DNA of 64,000 bases from positions 1 through 64,000 of the forward strand of contig NBIV01000220.1 of the NCBI GenBank assembly GCA_003194525.1. Direction: 5' to 3'. This document shows positions 1 to 11,150 of the stretch, piece by piece (position 1 is the first letter of the stretch; every line of letters begins with the position of its first letter). A program made the position numbers and the translations under genes. The notes under the pieces were generated by a model, which worked only from the letters and a program-made list of their open reading frames with translations, was not told where the DNA came from and ran no database searches. Origin of the DNA: Gracilariopsis chorda (taxonomy: Eukaryota; Rhodophyta; Florideophyceae; Gracilariales; Gracilariaceae).

Positions 1-49
1 TCCTCGAGCGATTGCTCGCACTCTTTGCATCTATAGCACCGGATTCCCT

Positions 50-1110
50 TATTCGGGAGCGAGGGATCGACGCAAACGAAAGCGTGTACGGGAGGCAGCA
101 GCCGCTTGAATGCCTGCGCTGGAGCGGCGCGCCGTCAACGCGCCACAGCATCCACACATGGCGTCCGTTCTCACCTGCACCGCTATTGACTGCCATACCG
201 TCAGCCCTTGCTGGCTATTGGTCGGAGCAGCAAGGTTGCTAAGACGCTTCCCCATGACAAGTCTATTGTTTTGAGAAAAAATCTTCTGAATCGCGACCCT
301 GATACCACTTTCCAGTTTGGAACCCTGATTCCCTTCATTTGGAGGATTTCTGTTATTAAGGGTTGTAGGGTTGAACATAGTGGTCGGATTAGCGCCCCGG
401 AAACGCAAGAGGATTAAAACTAAAAGCCTCCATGTTCAGAAACCCTTGCTGTGTTTGGGATATTGACAGCTCTAGAATACTCTGCCTTTCAAGGGATTCT
501 GAACACGGGATTATCCTAAGAGATTGCTAACCGCCAATTTCAACCCCCGTTGGGCTTTGGAATGTTGACGAGTTGATGGAACTGCTTTCATGTGCTGCTT
601 CTTTCATCTGCCTCGCGACAGCACCTGCTTTCGTACCAACGAAATTCGGAGGACCAGGGCGTTGGAACTGCTGGGTGAAATTGAAACGATCTTGATTACC
701 AGCCATTGCTGTTAGGACGTGAAGCACAGATCCACCTATGTTTGCTCGTTGGGGGTTGGCTTGGCTTATGTTTGACGGGATTGGCACAATCGGAGACGAA
801 CACGAAAATCTTTGTAGCAAGTTAGCATTAGGCACCGAGCACATACTTTGTTCTGACATTACCCCAGGGAGCATCCACGTTTTTGGACCCCGACCAGATC
901 CATTTGATGATGGAGAACGACGAGAATCAGACTCTGGCGTCTTTTTCTGGATAGGAAACTTGGAGATTACGTTGGGAGATAAGCCCGGGATAGTGGACTG
1001 CATCTGGTTCGGGGTAACGCCATTTTGGGTGCCACCGTTCTGAGTAGCGATACGCTGCTTTATGCTCTAACGGAAGCTCGAATGCGTTACAAAATCCTTT
1101 GGTCGCATCT
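50..1110 (-). pseudogene. Asn/Gln/Ser/Pro-rich protein relic, copy A
   Basis: A minus-strand frame rich in Asn, Gln, Ser and Pro reads for about 350 codons. It is interrupted by TAG at 1069-1067 and TAG at 529-527, and by a one-base insertion near 402 relative to copy B. Both TAG codons lie in Gln-rich context (followed by SIKQ and QSLR), so CAG is the likely ancestral codon. No catalytic domain is visible; the composition is typical of eukaryotic transcription-factor or coactivator regions. It lies downstream of the minus-strand bromodomain relic (1607-2059) on the same strand and may be the tail of the same former gene, but the frames between them are broken. Confidence 0.5.
92..160. repeat. 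Short GC-rich dispersed repeat, member 1
   Basis: About 65 bp is shared with 2175-2245, with roughly 85% identity by eye around the cores CTGCGCTGGAG and CCGTCAAC and ending CCACAGCATC. Both members are duplicated again in copy B (46699-46767 and about 48764-48830). No terminal inverted repeats were recognised; it may be part of a small non-autonomous element. Confidence 0.55.
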
Positions 1111-1606
1111 GTCTTGTCTTCTCCTAAAAGAGGCCACACAGTACGCAAAGGTCTCTCGGAGCCATAAACATATTAGTCTGCAATCTTGGGATGCTGGCCG
1201 TACCACAGTTGGTGCATGTGAGTTTTGCGTCGATCGACAGACCAGCAGCCGTAGACGATACCGAAGGTATTCCAAAAGCCCTTCACGGGACAGAAAGCGA
1301 TGCTTGCCTTGAGCATTGAGCTGTCCCCTCTTGTGCAGACCAGTGTGTCTCGCGTATTGCATGCGCAACGATTCGGCAATCGCATTCTCCTCAAGACTTC
1401 TGCCCGGATTGCAATCGCTGGTGAAATCGGCCGATGCCATAGGGTCAGAAATATCACAAATTCTTGACGTTAGAGCGCTGTTAGAATGCAAGTACGGACA
1501 AGCGGAGCCGTGCAGACGGGCGCTAAGCATGGCTGCGTTGGCGGCCTTAGTTTCGCCATGCTTGCTGTACTTCCCCTTCCCTCAGTGGAGCACCTCCTTG
1601 TTCTTC

Positions 1607-2059
1607 TCAAGTGGCTGACGAGTGTTGACAATCAGCTTGTCCGTGAGTCAACGCCTTCTTACTGAAGATATTAGTACGCTCCTTGCCGTTGAAGAGCAGA
1701 CAGTTGGACTATATGAGATCGAAATCCCTTCGGAACTTGCCGAGGCTCTTGTACTCGCTGCCCATAAGCTTGAAGCAAACGGTGGAGCGGTCCATGGGGC
1801 GTCTGATGATGTCATGATAGCCAGCAACGCCCTTGACGGGCTCGAGGAACATGTCTTATTGGTCCTTCTTCCTGAGCCTGTCAAGCACGTCACCGCATCG
1901 CTGATTGAAGAACTCTGTGAGGGGTCGGGCGCTCGCGGCCATCACGGGGTGTGTTGGGCGGACGGCCACGCCGGCGGGCGGAGGAGAGCTTCTTATGGGG
2001 GGCGTGTTGGAGTTGAGGTACGAGTCGATGGCAGGGCGGCGACGCTTGGCAGTTCCCAT
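1607..2059 (-). pseudogene. Bromodomain protein relic, copy A
   Basis: From ATG 2059 the frame begins with a basic KRRR stretch (possible nuclear signal). It then reads a bromodomain: a helix with RPLTEFF, then KKDQ, DMFLEPV (ZA loop start), GYHDIIRRPMDRST (the hallmark P-M-D), a DFDLI helix and the conserved Asn in NCLLFNG followed by a TNIF..KA helix. Bromodomains read acetyl-lysine on histones. Two in-frame stops break it: TAA at 1858-1856 (codon 68) just before DMF, and TAG at 1711-1709 (codon 117) just before SNC. The frame ends at TGA 1609-1607. There is no frameshift inside the domain, and both stops are shared with copy B. The fold assignment is confident; the subfamily is not. Confidence 0.75.
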
Positions 2060-2174
2060 GGGCACCGGAGGGTGAAGGGAAGAAGGGTTGGGGGGTGCAG
2101 GCGCGTGCGCGCGAGAGAGATGATGCAGTGATGAGGAGAGAGGGGGATCGAGTGGTTGCGAGGGGCACGCGGGG

Positions 2175-2245
2175 GGCATCCGGCAGCCACTTGAACGCGT
2201 GCGCTGGAGTGGTGCACCGTCAACCAACGCCCCACAGCATCTGCA
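2175..2245. repeat. Short GC-rich dispersed repeat, member 2
   Basis: Second member of the family at 92-160, same orientation. It lies in the spacer between two divergent bromodomain relics. Confidence 0.55.
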
Positions 2246-2439
2246 GGGCACGCGCACAGCGCTCGTGCGCAACCGCCGCTGCTGCACGAGCAGAAACATG
2301 GCACGCAAATGGAGTGTCCTGACCGCTGTGCGTAGATGGCGTGGCAGTTGGGTTCGCTCGTGCAAACGGCGGAGACTGCGCTTTGAAGAAGCACCAAACG
2401 CGCGCTGCGCGTCGTCTTCGTACCCCTGGCACCTTCGCG

Positions 2440-2755
2440 TCCGCGCCGCGCCCGACACGCGCGCTGTGCGACCTGAAGGAGCTGCTCAAGAAGCGCCACA
2501 ACAACCTGTTGGGTAAGGTCTCCGACCGCGACGGTTTTTGGATCTTTCTGCAGCCTGTCGACGTCGTTGCCATATACGGCTACGCAGAGCTTTTTGCGCG
2601 CCCCATGGAACTGTCCACCTGCCATTACAACCTCACCATGGGCGTGCACCGCACGCTCATGAAGCTTTGTGCGACCTGGACCTCACCTGGTCTAAATGCT
2701 GCACCTTCAACGCCGATGACTGCATCTAATTCAAGGAGGCCATGTGTAGCCGTCA
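2440..2755 (+). pseudogene. Second bromodomain relic, divergent, copy A
   Basis: A plus-strand frame reads LKELLKKRHNN, FLQPVD, GYAELFARPMELST, and then a helix leading to the conserved Asn in CTFNADDCI. These match the order of bromodomain landmarks (ZA loop, P-M-[DE], acetyl-lysine Asn). A one-base deletion near 2673, relative to copy B, breaks the third helix. TAA at 2727-2729 falls between CI and FKEAM, where many bromodomains have Tyr. It is transcribed divergently from the relic at 1607-2059, with about 400 bp between, and the two domains are only distantly alike. Confidence 0.65.
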
Positions 2756-3055
2756 ATTTGTAATCTGACCAGCCTTTGCCGACCGAATGCTCTCGCTGTC
2801 CGAGCGTCGTTTCCACGTCAAGCTGACTCATGTCGAGAACAGCTGCAGTGCTTTTTTCGTGGCTGCTCTTCCTCCCGCTGGTACAGCTCGCCGTCCGCTA
2901 ATTCTGTTCAAGTGGACTGTTTCATGCAGTTGCGGTCGTCTGTAGTGCCATCTCCACATGTGCATCGTCCTCAACGCAACTCAGCGATCCGCACCTCCAA
3001 TCGCTTCACACGCTCTTCTCTTCCACTGCCGAAGCAATCCACACTCTCCTTCTAA

Positions 3056-4040
3056 ATGGGACTGCAAAAGCTCCCGCCATCCGAGCCACAGGAGCCGACG
3101 CACGAATGTACTACCAAAATGAGGCTAGTTGAGCAGATAACCCCAAAAGACGCACATCAACATTGCATCAAACAAATCCTGCTGTCCAAGAGCACCAAGT
3201 TCCAAGCCATGACCATCGCCGACATAGGAGCGTACAGCGCGCCCTCTTCCTAGATGGAAAGATTCAAACCATAGAGGGTGATGAACAGGTTTACCACGAA
3301 CCTCTGGTCCATCTTCAATGTCTTGTGCACTCCAATCCTCATAATGTGCTAACTGTGGGCGGTACTGATGGCGGTGCTGCTAGAGAGGCTCTCATATGGC
3401 ACTCCGTCAAGTCCATCGTTGTCGTTGACATTGATAGAGAGGCAGTTGATGCGTGTTGCAAATACCTTCAAAACGTAGCACTAGGCTTTCTGGATGATCC
3501 AAGATGTAACCTCATCGTCGGCGACGCTTTAGGCTACATACACAGAAACGAAACCCCATTTGACGTCATCATATGCGATTTAACAGATCCTATGGAATAC
3601 GGTCCAAAGCCTTGCGCTTGTTTACAAGGGAATTATTCTGCAACGTGAAGCGAAGGTTAAAACTTATGGGAGCAATTTCAATCATGAGCGGTCCCACATC
3701 ATTGAGGGAAAGTAACGTATTGTTCCCACGAACTTGTGCAGCTCTATCATCTGTATTTACGTCTATACGTCCGTCTCAAGTATTTGAACCAACCTGTGGC
3801 CCGCGTCTTGGTATAGTAATCGCTACGGACAAAATGCAGCCGCTACCCGAAGCTAACGAACTGGATCTGAACATAGCCAAATCCATAAACGGAGAAATGA
3901 ATGTTCTCGATGGCGCTTCGGTTCATGGTCACTTTGCTAGTCCTCGGTGCCTGAGGAAAGCAGTAATGGAGGAAACAGAGATTTTCACCATCGATAACCA
4001 GGTTCCGACATTTGGCGAAGGCATTCTGAACCGGAAATGA
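3056..4040 (+). pseudogene. Thermospermine/spermine synthase-like (ACAULIS5-type) relic, copy A
   Basis: Three frame segments together follow the spermidine/spermine synthase family, closest to the ACAULIS5 (thermospermine synthase) type. These enzymes move an aminopropyl group from decarboxylated S-adenosylmethionine to a polyamine. In order I see LFLDGKIQTIEGDE and YHEPLVH, GGTDGGAAREAL (the family's GGGEG loop), VVVDID, and DVIICDLTDPMEYG with the active-site Asp region. Next come LFTRELFCNVKRRLK and a C-terminal SINGEMNVLDGASV-like segment ending at TGA 4038-4040. Frameshifts occur near 3240 (between GAYS and the RALFLDGK frame) and near 3610; copy B shares both breaks, with a one-base difference at the second. 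Not functional as written. Confidence 0.82.
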
Positions 4041-4236
4041 TGATGTCCCAGGAGCGCAACTTTGCACATATCCATTCATGTGCCACTCGGTATTGCAAAG
4101 CAGTTCTCGTTTTCGATCTTGGCAAAGAAGTGGAGTTTTGTGAAGCCCTATAACGGGTCTAAGCCCCGTTGTCGGGCTGCAGTGAACAGCATATGGGCCC
4201 CTTTGTAATCGTTACTCGTCCAACAATTGGTTAACA

Positions 4237-5710
4237 TTATCTTTCATCTTGAAAGAGTCTCCACGACATTTTACCGACACACTCTTTCATTTTCTTCACT
4301 TCTTCACTTTCTGCCTCCCCAGACACAGTCCGGCATTTAATCTCCGCTCTCATTATGTCCAACTGCTGTTGTACCCCCAATCCATCAAACTTTGGCTTTT
4401 GTATCTGCGAAACCATAGCCGTAGAGGTTGTAATGTCCACCAGTTTCTCAATCTTCTCCTCTAAAGATATTGCATCATTTGCGCGCCTTTTCTTTTTCGC
4501 AGGACCAGCGCTCGTATGTTCGTCGTGCTCGTTGCCATGCACTCCAACCTCGTAGCCAACATCTTCCTCCATTACTTTGGAGAACAGATGTATAATTTCC
4601 TTGTCTTCTTGATTTGTTCCGCATCGAAGAAGTTTAAATAAAATCATGGAACGCGCTCCCGAGGTCATGAACGTTTGGTCTGGGTGCTTCAGAAGAAAAC
4701 TCCCGAAACGATGTGGATCGTTTTGTACGGAGGCCGACCATTTTTTTAAGAAGTAAGTGAAGTCCTTTCGGGCTTCTTGGTAATGGCGCTTCAATAAAAA
4801 TGGAGATCTCTTCACCACTGGCATGCGGGATGGATCGACGTTCTCCAAAACATTGGAGAGATCTGCTATCGTTGATAATGTTTGGTCATTAAAGCGATCT
4901 GCAACCACAGAAAAATATTAATCCCTTCCGACCCTGTCATCGAGCTCCCGGCGGTCTAGGGGTAGTCCAACGGCCTTCATGATAGCTTTTTGGGCGGTTT
5001 CGTCATCCTTGATGACAAGCACGAGACGAGCAAATTCGTCAAGTGTGAATTTTGGCACGCCGTTTGGCTTGTGTCGTAGCAGGAGCAAATCTTCAGGTTC
5101 TGCTTCACAGTGCAAGGTTTTCTGTGCTTCGCACACTCTAGCACGAATTTGTTCCATATACGATGTCCAAAGATCTCTCTCACGTTGCTCAAACAGTTCT
5201 AAAAGATGAGCATCGTCTGGGCATGACTGTAAAATCACGTTTGAGTGTTGTAGTTCTCGTAAGTCTTGTAGAGACGAAGAGTTTGTTAACAATTCCTGTA
5301 AAGAAACACCCAGAAGGGCTTTTGCTTTTGCTTTCATCATCAAACGCGCAAGCACACGGTTCTTCTTTCCTCGCTTTGTCACTCCTATGGGCGATGCGAG
5401 TGAAAGAAGCTGGTCTTTTGTTTTCCTCGATAGATAGGTATAAAGTGCATCAATTTCCGTGTAAGCCTGCACTGAAGAACAAGGAGATGTTCTGAGTTTG
5501 GTGGTGGGAAACAGTTTCATCAGAAACAGCAGCTGCCACCAGGCTCTTAACGCATGGTGTTTTTGCCAGTAGATCAAGAGCAAGGCGAGATGGCACACCT
5601 TCCTCAGATATATTGGTGCCAGGACCATTTTAACCGGGCCTCCAAGATGAACCAGGATCATGAGGATAGACTGTGTGGGTTTTTGTGGCTGGGGGTGAAT
5701 TTGTTGACAT
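4237..5710 (-). pseudogene. Unknown nuclear-type protein relic (about 490 residues), copy A
   Basis: The frame runs from ATG 5710 to TGA 4239-4237. A SAP-like helical segment (YTYLSRKTKDQLLSLAS, then KKNRVLARLMMKAK) is followed by long charged helices, an LLLKHPDQ-type stretch, a basic PAKKKRR nuclear-signal candidate and a C-terminal helix rich in Glu and Lys. In-frame stops are TAA after PG near the N-terminus and TAA at 4920-4918, between VGRD and YFSVV. A two-base insertion near 5494 is private to copy A. No family recognised; DNA-binding or chromatin association is only an inference from the SAP-like helices and the basic stretch. Confidence 0.55.
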
Positions 5711-6059
5711 GGGGAGATCGGGGGGAGGTTGCTTGGGAATTAGAAGGCGACGATGCAGTTATCTGCTGCTCTGTTGCTGTTCAACAACAAGAAGCTCAGG
5801 AAGTAACGTTTTTTTCAAACAGGAGGAGATGTGGACGGTAATTTCAAGAGCTCATACAGCGCTTTAGGAGAATTGCAAAGTATGCAGTAAAAGGAGTTCA
5901 AGAATGTTGCATGCAGAGATTGAAGTTTGAATTGGGCGATTCATTGAGATCTCAGAGCTCGTTCTGTGTATGTTTTCTTGAAGTACGGGTTATAAAAATG
6001 TTGGGAAAAGTTTCAAACTAGAACCAAAGTATCCAGTGATAAGGACCCACGTTGCAGGA

Positions 6060-6200
6060 CGCCAGTACCCCAGTACGGCTGAGACGGCTGTGTATAATGG
6101 CCCTCATGCAGCCTGTGGACAAATACCCTTGACATTGTAGTAGGTGGCCTCGTGTAGTTGTTTCCTGCACGTAGAAAAAGAACTGCACCGGACGTTGCAT
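6060..6200 (-). repeat. Dispersed element fragment shared with 44727-44815
   Basis: Read on the minus strand, this segment shares CGGTGCAGTT, CAGGGCCATT/GAGGGCCATT, ACACAG and CAGCCGTACTGG.GTACTGG with 44727-44815 on the plus strand. It begins with a TGCACCG-type half-palindrome seen in several other places. A copy lies in B at about 52647-52787. Probably a degraded end of a DNA transposon family. Confidence 0.55.
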
Positions 6201-6563
6201 TCGTTCTTCCCGTGTAGTCAGCAAATTATGCTTGTTTCAGAGAGTGACGAGGAAATCTATCAGGGTCCTCATCCCGCGGAAAAATCTATGCAATATGAAG
6301 TGAGGGAGAGAAATGCATATGAAAGATTTGTGATGACCATTGCTATCCAGTAAGAATTATACACAGGTCTTGGAAGTCCTGTGGCATAGTGGCAAGGCGG
6401 TCGTAGTTCCACGGTAGTTTTGCACCGTACGGCGCAAATATATCCTAGAGGTTACTAGTTTAGGCTTGGCCGTATTAGTATCCAATAGGTTCTCTCTACG
6501 TCGACCTCCAAGGACCAGAAAGATTTGTGTATACTGACAAACTGATGGAACCCTGTTCGGCTG

Positions 6564-6570
6564 TATATAA
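6564..6570 (+). promoter_or_regulatory. TATA box, copy A
   Basis: TATATAA, followed by about 115 bp of strongly pyrimidine-rich leader (6575-6690) and then an ATG at 6702. This is the clearest core-promoter arrangement in the window. Identical in copy B at 53151-53157. Confidence 0.55.
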
Positions 6571-6701
6571 GAGTCTCCTCGCCTCCCCCCTCTTCTCGCT
6601 TTGTCTCCCCAGCCCGTCGAGCTCTACGTCCTCCTTCTCTTCCCTTCTATAAACTTTCTCTGCCTTGATCTTTCTCTCTTCCAAACATACGCAATATTAT
6701 C

Positions 6702-9700
6702 ATGTCTGAAGTGTTGAGTTCGGGAATAAAAGGCACGAGTATGTTGCGTCCGACACGTTCGATTGTTGACTCAGCAAAGCCTGAAGGTGTGAAGAGGAAG
6801 ATACCGTTCGATTTTTTTCTTTGCACGTCGTTTGGTCGAACTGCATCTTTCGAGTGACTGAAGAAACTTGACGAAGACATTGCTTTTGATGGTAAACTTC
6901 GTGCAAAAAATACGTTCATTTTCATTGAGTTGAAGCATGTGTATTTCCAGACACGTTACCTGGTTGTTGGCGACAACCGCCGAAAACTACTTGGTCCTCG
7001 CTGGCTGTTTCCATTCTTTGATCTCCTGGTTCTAGATGTCTCCAGCGTTGTCTCTCCTGAGAGAGTATTAGAGAATGGGGCATTGATCACCCTGGCTGTG
7101 GAATTTGGAGAAGAATGACCGTCTGCGTATACGATAATGAATTACGAGATGGACCTGAAATCGCTGGACGTTTCGATGCAATCGCAGCTAGAGCGAGAAG
7201 ATCCGACACATTTTGCATCTAAAAAGGTTAGTGTACCTAAAAATAGGCTTCGGGAATTCTTGAATTCATAGCGGAGGCAAATGAACCAGAACTAAAATAA
7301 TGAATGGGCTTTTATCCTCGGATCTACGTGGACCTCGGACAAGTATCTTCTCGGTGTTCAAAGACTGATTGCCTCTGGGATTCCTGTTCAGCTATGGAAG
7401 TGGAAAGACATGGGTTTTGTGAGGTTTTCGAAGATGGAACTTCGTCATGCATCAATATTTTCTGCTGAGGAGCTTCGGACCATCGTAAATTACTGGTCCA
7501 CAACATCAGCCTGGCAGACAATGAACTAAAAATTTGCTGCAGGGAAACAGATCCTTGCAAATTTAAGGATTGAAATGAAGTCTGGAGCAAAGGCTAGTCT
7601 CAGAATTGGTACGCAGCGCACCACTTCTAACTCTACGAAATCCTATTCTGTACTACTTCTGTCACGTTTTAAACTTTGAAAGCATCGTCGAGTCAACAGC
7701 CAAGCAGACTACAACCTACTGGCACCAAAACCCACTCCTGCGCGTCGGCTAGGTCTCCGTCGTTGTTCCTCCACCACGAAGCCCCGAGAACAAGTTCTGC
7801 CGCTCCGAGAATGCTAAGGTGATGTGAACGATGGTGAAAATGGTTATCTGAAACGAAGCTCTCTAACAAAGAAGTGTCCCAGGCCAACTTTCCGTTCCTT
7901 AGTGGCTTCAAAACCGATTACTGAAGTCTATGTTGAGAACGAACCTACCGTGAATCCTTTCAAGAGACCGAGATCATCTGATATATAATTGGATATAACT
8001 GCAAAGTGGAGAACATGTTGCATATGCTCTGCCGTGAAGGATGATGTTGCATCATTGCAGTGTACTCCCCTCCCTACCAACGTGGGCTTTTCTGCTATTG
8101 CAGATACAATCATGATCGACGAAGCTAAAAACGAAAGAGATAGCAAGGCAATTGTAAGATTGGGATATGGTAAGGAATGTGATACCCAGCAGACGAACGA
8201 TAACGAGATAGAGGAGGCAAAGGTATCGCGCAGCAATGAAATGGATTTTGCGTTTACGATTGAAGGTATCTCTGACTTTTTCGATACAAAAGACGAAAAA
8301 GTTGATACAGAGACCGGTTAAAAGTTCAGGAAAAAGAAAAAGAAGAAGAGGGAGAAGTAGAAGAAGGCAGAGAGATAGAAGAAAACAAACAAGAAGCAGC
8401 AGAGAAAGAAAGAAAGAAGATAACCGACAGAGACAAGAAGAAGACAGGGAAACATGAAACTATTGAAGCAAACCGAGCGATGACATTAACCATGCTGGTG
8501 CTCTCTTGACAACTAAAAAGACACCAGGGAACAATATTTCTGCTCTTGCTTTCCCTCCTAAGAAAGCTGTTCTAGTTACACTGAAAATGAATCGAGAAGA
8601 GAATTTCGATGCCTTACCGTGTCAGGCTGAAAATGGCTGAGCTTCGAATACTTTACTCGTTAGCATGGTTCCATCTGAAACTTTTGCTGCAGATGAAAAC
8701 ACATACGGTACCAGTTTTGCTTACAAAGGCAACCAAGAAGATGATCCGAAGGGGATAATATCACGTTGCACTCTTGCGAGTGGTATGAAAGGCATGGATG
8801 AAGAATTCCATATGTTGTAAGATGATGAAATGGTGTTTTCCATGCGCAATAGTATTCAGTGGTCATTGCAGGGACTCAAAGACGTGTATGTGATTGAGAA
8901 TGTGTAGGCTGTTGGTGTATTCTTCGGAGAGGCTTCCTGGAGCTTGCTGACGAATGATTTCATGTTGTCACTGCGCACCACTCTAATGGGAGAGGGACAA
9001 CAAACACTCAAGTGCTTGCAAGAGGATTCTTAAGAAAATGCTTCAGTATAACCTGATTGCTATTCTCGTAGTGTGTGATATGCACTGGAGTCTTTGCGTT
9101 ATTGCCAGTCTCTGGGAATTTAAACGCCGATTGAGTTCGGACATTGCTTAAAACGATGAGAAAGCTATACGGACCCGCATATATTGAGTGGTTAGTATAC
9201 AGAGAAGTATGCACTCAAAGCTTCATCAGAACATATACTTTCTACTTGCTATGGCTTTGGATATAGATAGTGTGACTGCCTCTGTCCTGTCCAAGCACAT
9301 TCATTCTATTCGTGTGAGGTGCTCTACGCAGGACGTAGTTGATTGTGGTTGACATGTCGTTAACAATACTCAGCTGTGTACGCTGTTTCCATCATTTTTC
9401 AGTACGAAGTGGAACAGAGCTACGGCAATGAAAGTGCAGTACAAGTTACAGGAGGTACCAATTACTCCCATTAAGGAACGATGCCGAGAGAAATATATGA
9501 ACTGCAAGGAGAAGTATGAGGCAGATGGATGCAAAGTGTCTGTATCTTTACGAAAAGTCGTTGCCGATGAACAGAAAACCGCTAAAAACGTGAAGGGTAC
9601 GACAGAGCATGAAGATACCACGCATGTACCCTGAGTCTTTGATCTCTCAATTAAGATCTCAAAAGCACTCTGTGACACCTATAGCCTCATAGAAAAGCTA

Positions 9701-9802
9701 AAGGTGCTTCAGACTTCAAATGATGGTGATAGCTCACTACTACATGTTCTAGAAGGTCATTTGAAAGTAGCCTTAGACACAGTAAAGGAGCTTCTTGAAT
9801 AG
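6702..9802 (+). pseudogene. Long plus-strand gene relic behind a TATA box, copy A
   Basis: From ATG 6702 protein-like frames can be followed for most of 3.1 kb. The first reads 51 codons, then TGA (6855-6857), then LKKLDEDIAFDGKLR onward to TGA at 7116-7118, and stays open after it. Around 7870-8320 a frame crosses a TAA into a short Cys pair (CCIC) and an acidic stretch. A one-base shift leads into a Lys/Glu-rich coiled-coil segment (about 8325-8450). From 8487 a frame reads about 190 codons crossed by TGA, TAA, TAG and TAA without a frameshift. The last part (9428-9802) has one TGA and ends in a helical LKVALDTVKELLE. No family recognised. Whether all parts were one gene is inference. Confidence 0.5.
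8325..8452 (+). repeat. Purine-rich low-complexity tract
   Basis: An almost pure A/G run of about 125 bp, coding for Lys/Glu-rich or Arg-rich peptides depending on frame. Copy B equivalent about 54910-55040. It lies inside the long plus-strand relic and is probably its coiled-coil segment. Confidence 0.7.
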
Positions 9803-10093
9803 TATGCATTACCTACGTAAACATTTATTTTCTTCATAGCTCACATATATCGATTGCTATAGATAACAATAAAGTGGTTCAAAGTTCTATGCAATATGGA
9901 CTCGTACAAAAAAACTGAGGTTCACATGTAGCTCGAGGCTCTAACTCGCGCCTAGCAATGGAATGATTCGGCGAAACAATCCAACTTTGTGAAGGGGGTA
10001 ATGTCATCATTACATCACAGCAACTATAGACGAAGAGCTTGGTGATGCTCTATTACAGTGTAAAGGTAATGGAATAAACATATTCTTCATTCG

Positions 10094-10170
10094 AAAGTGC
10101 ACCGTGCGGTGCATTTTATCACAGTGCACATTCTGGGGTTTGGAAGAAAAGGAGGACAAAGTGCACCGTG
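10094..10170. repeat. TGCACCG/CGGTGCA palindromic motifs
   Basis: TGCACCGTGCGGTGCA (7-bp arms, 2-bp centre) occurs near 10099, and GTGCACCGTGCGGTG again near 10158. Degraded relatives are at 6421, 10290 and 44640-44745. Copy B has the same pair near 56687 and 56748. They may be subterminal or terminal repeats of a small DNA transposon family. Confidence 0.55.
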
Positions 10171-10283
10171 CGGTGTTCAAACTCAATGTATTGATTTCTC
10201 TGTATTACATAAAAAGAAAAGGAACGCACACTATGCATGGCTTTCACTTGAGGTATTGAACGCACCATAACGCAGGTGAAAAG

Positions 10284-10631
10284 TTAGAAAGTGGACCGTG
10301 CAATGCAGCTTTTCTCCGTGAGGACCTCACCTAAACTCAGGATAATGTCCACAATCTGTGCTCTGCAGTTTTTTGTATCGGTGTAATGATTTCTCTGCAA
10401 TACAGGTGAACAGTTAAAAATTGGCCCGGGCGGTGGAAAATATATATACAATGGTTGGCTGGAATCCAGTTCAGAGCATAGTAAGGTGTTTTCTCGTTGC
10501 AAACTATCAGTGCGAAGCTTTGGTTGTAATTCGGGAGGAAAGGTGCCTTTTCGCAGAAATGCACTCGCCTGGGCACTCAATATGCACGCAAGTATGACCA
10601 GAACTGCGCATAAGTGCTTGCACATGTGCAT
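10284..10631 (-). CDS. Candidate small secreted protein, copy A
   Basis: A 115-residue frame from ATG 10631, kept open in both copies. The N-terminus looks like a signal peptide: short basic start, hydrophobic core (LCAVLVILACILSA), small residues (AQASA) before a possible cleavage site. The mature part has several Cys and a Pro-rich patch. TATAAATA lies on the same strand at 10654-10647, but only about 16 bp before the ATG, so the real start may differ. No homologue recognised. It overlaps a region of TGCACCG-type repeats, so it could also be a chance frame in transposon DNA. Confidence 0.3.
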   Translation of the reverse strand: MHMCKHLCAVLVILACILSAQASAFLRKGTFPPELQPKLRTDSLQRENTLLCSELDSSQPLYIYFPPPGPIFNCSPVLQRNHYTDTKNCRAQIVDIILSLGEVLTEKSCIARSTF

Positions 10632-11150
10632 GCAAATGTGCCTGAGTATTTATACACACTCGGAGGCGCGTGTTTTCTGGGCCTGCTCACATGTTTGGAT
10701 GCAGTACTCGCTGTCCACGTGCTGAAGCAATAATATCAAACAATGATACGCAAATATCTCCAAGTAGTTTGTATGATGGCAAACCATTTTCAATGCTTAA
10801 GAGAACTTCTAGAATGCCTGGGAGGTAAACTTGCATTGATATCTGTTGGGCGTTTTATAATCTTTTTTAGGGGGCTATAGTCCTTACTGAAGTATCCCCA
10901 AATGAGGACCTAGTCGTCTCCGCAGCCAAAGCATTGTCTATAAAATAAGTACACTCGTGTTACAGTTTTGGGTTTTCAAACTCATATGAGACGAGTGGTC
11001 CCTGTCAGTGGTTATAAAATCCTTTACCCCCCTCAAGTAGTACAAGTTCAAACTGATAACGCATGGTTTAGACCCCCCCTACTAAAGAGATCTACAGCCT
11101 CTTCGCAGAAGCGCCATAAAACAATCAGCTGAGCAACGTCAGGCATAATT

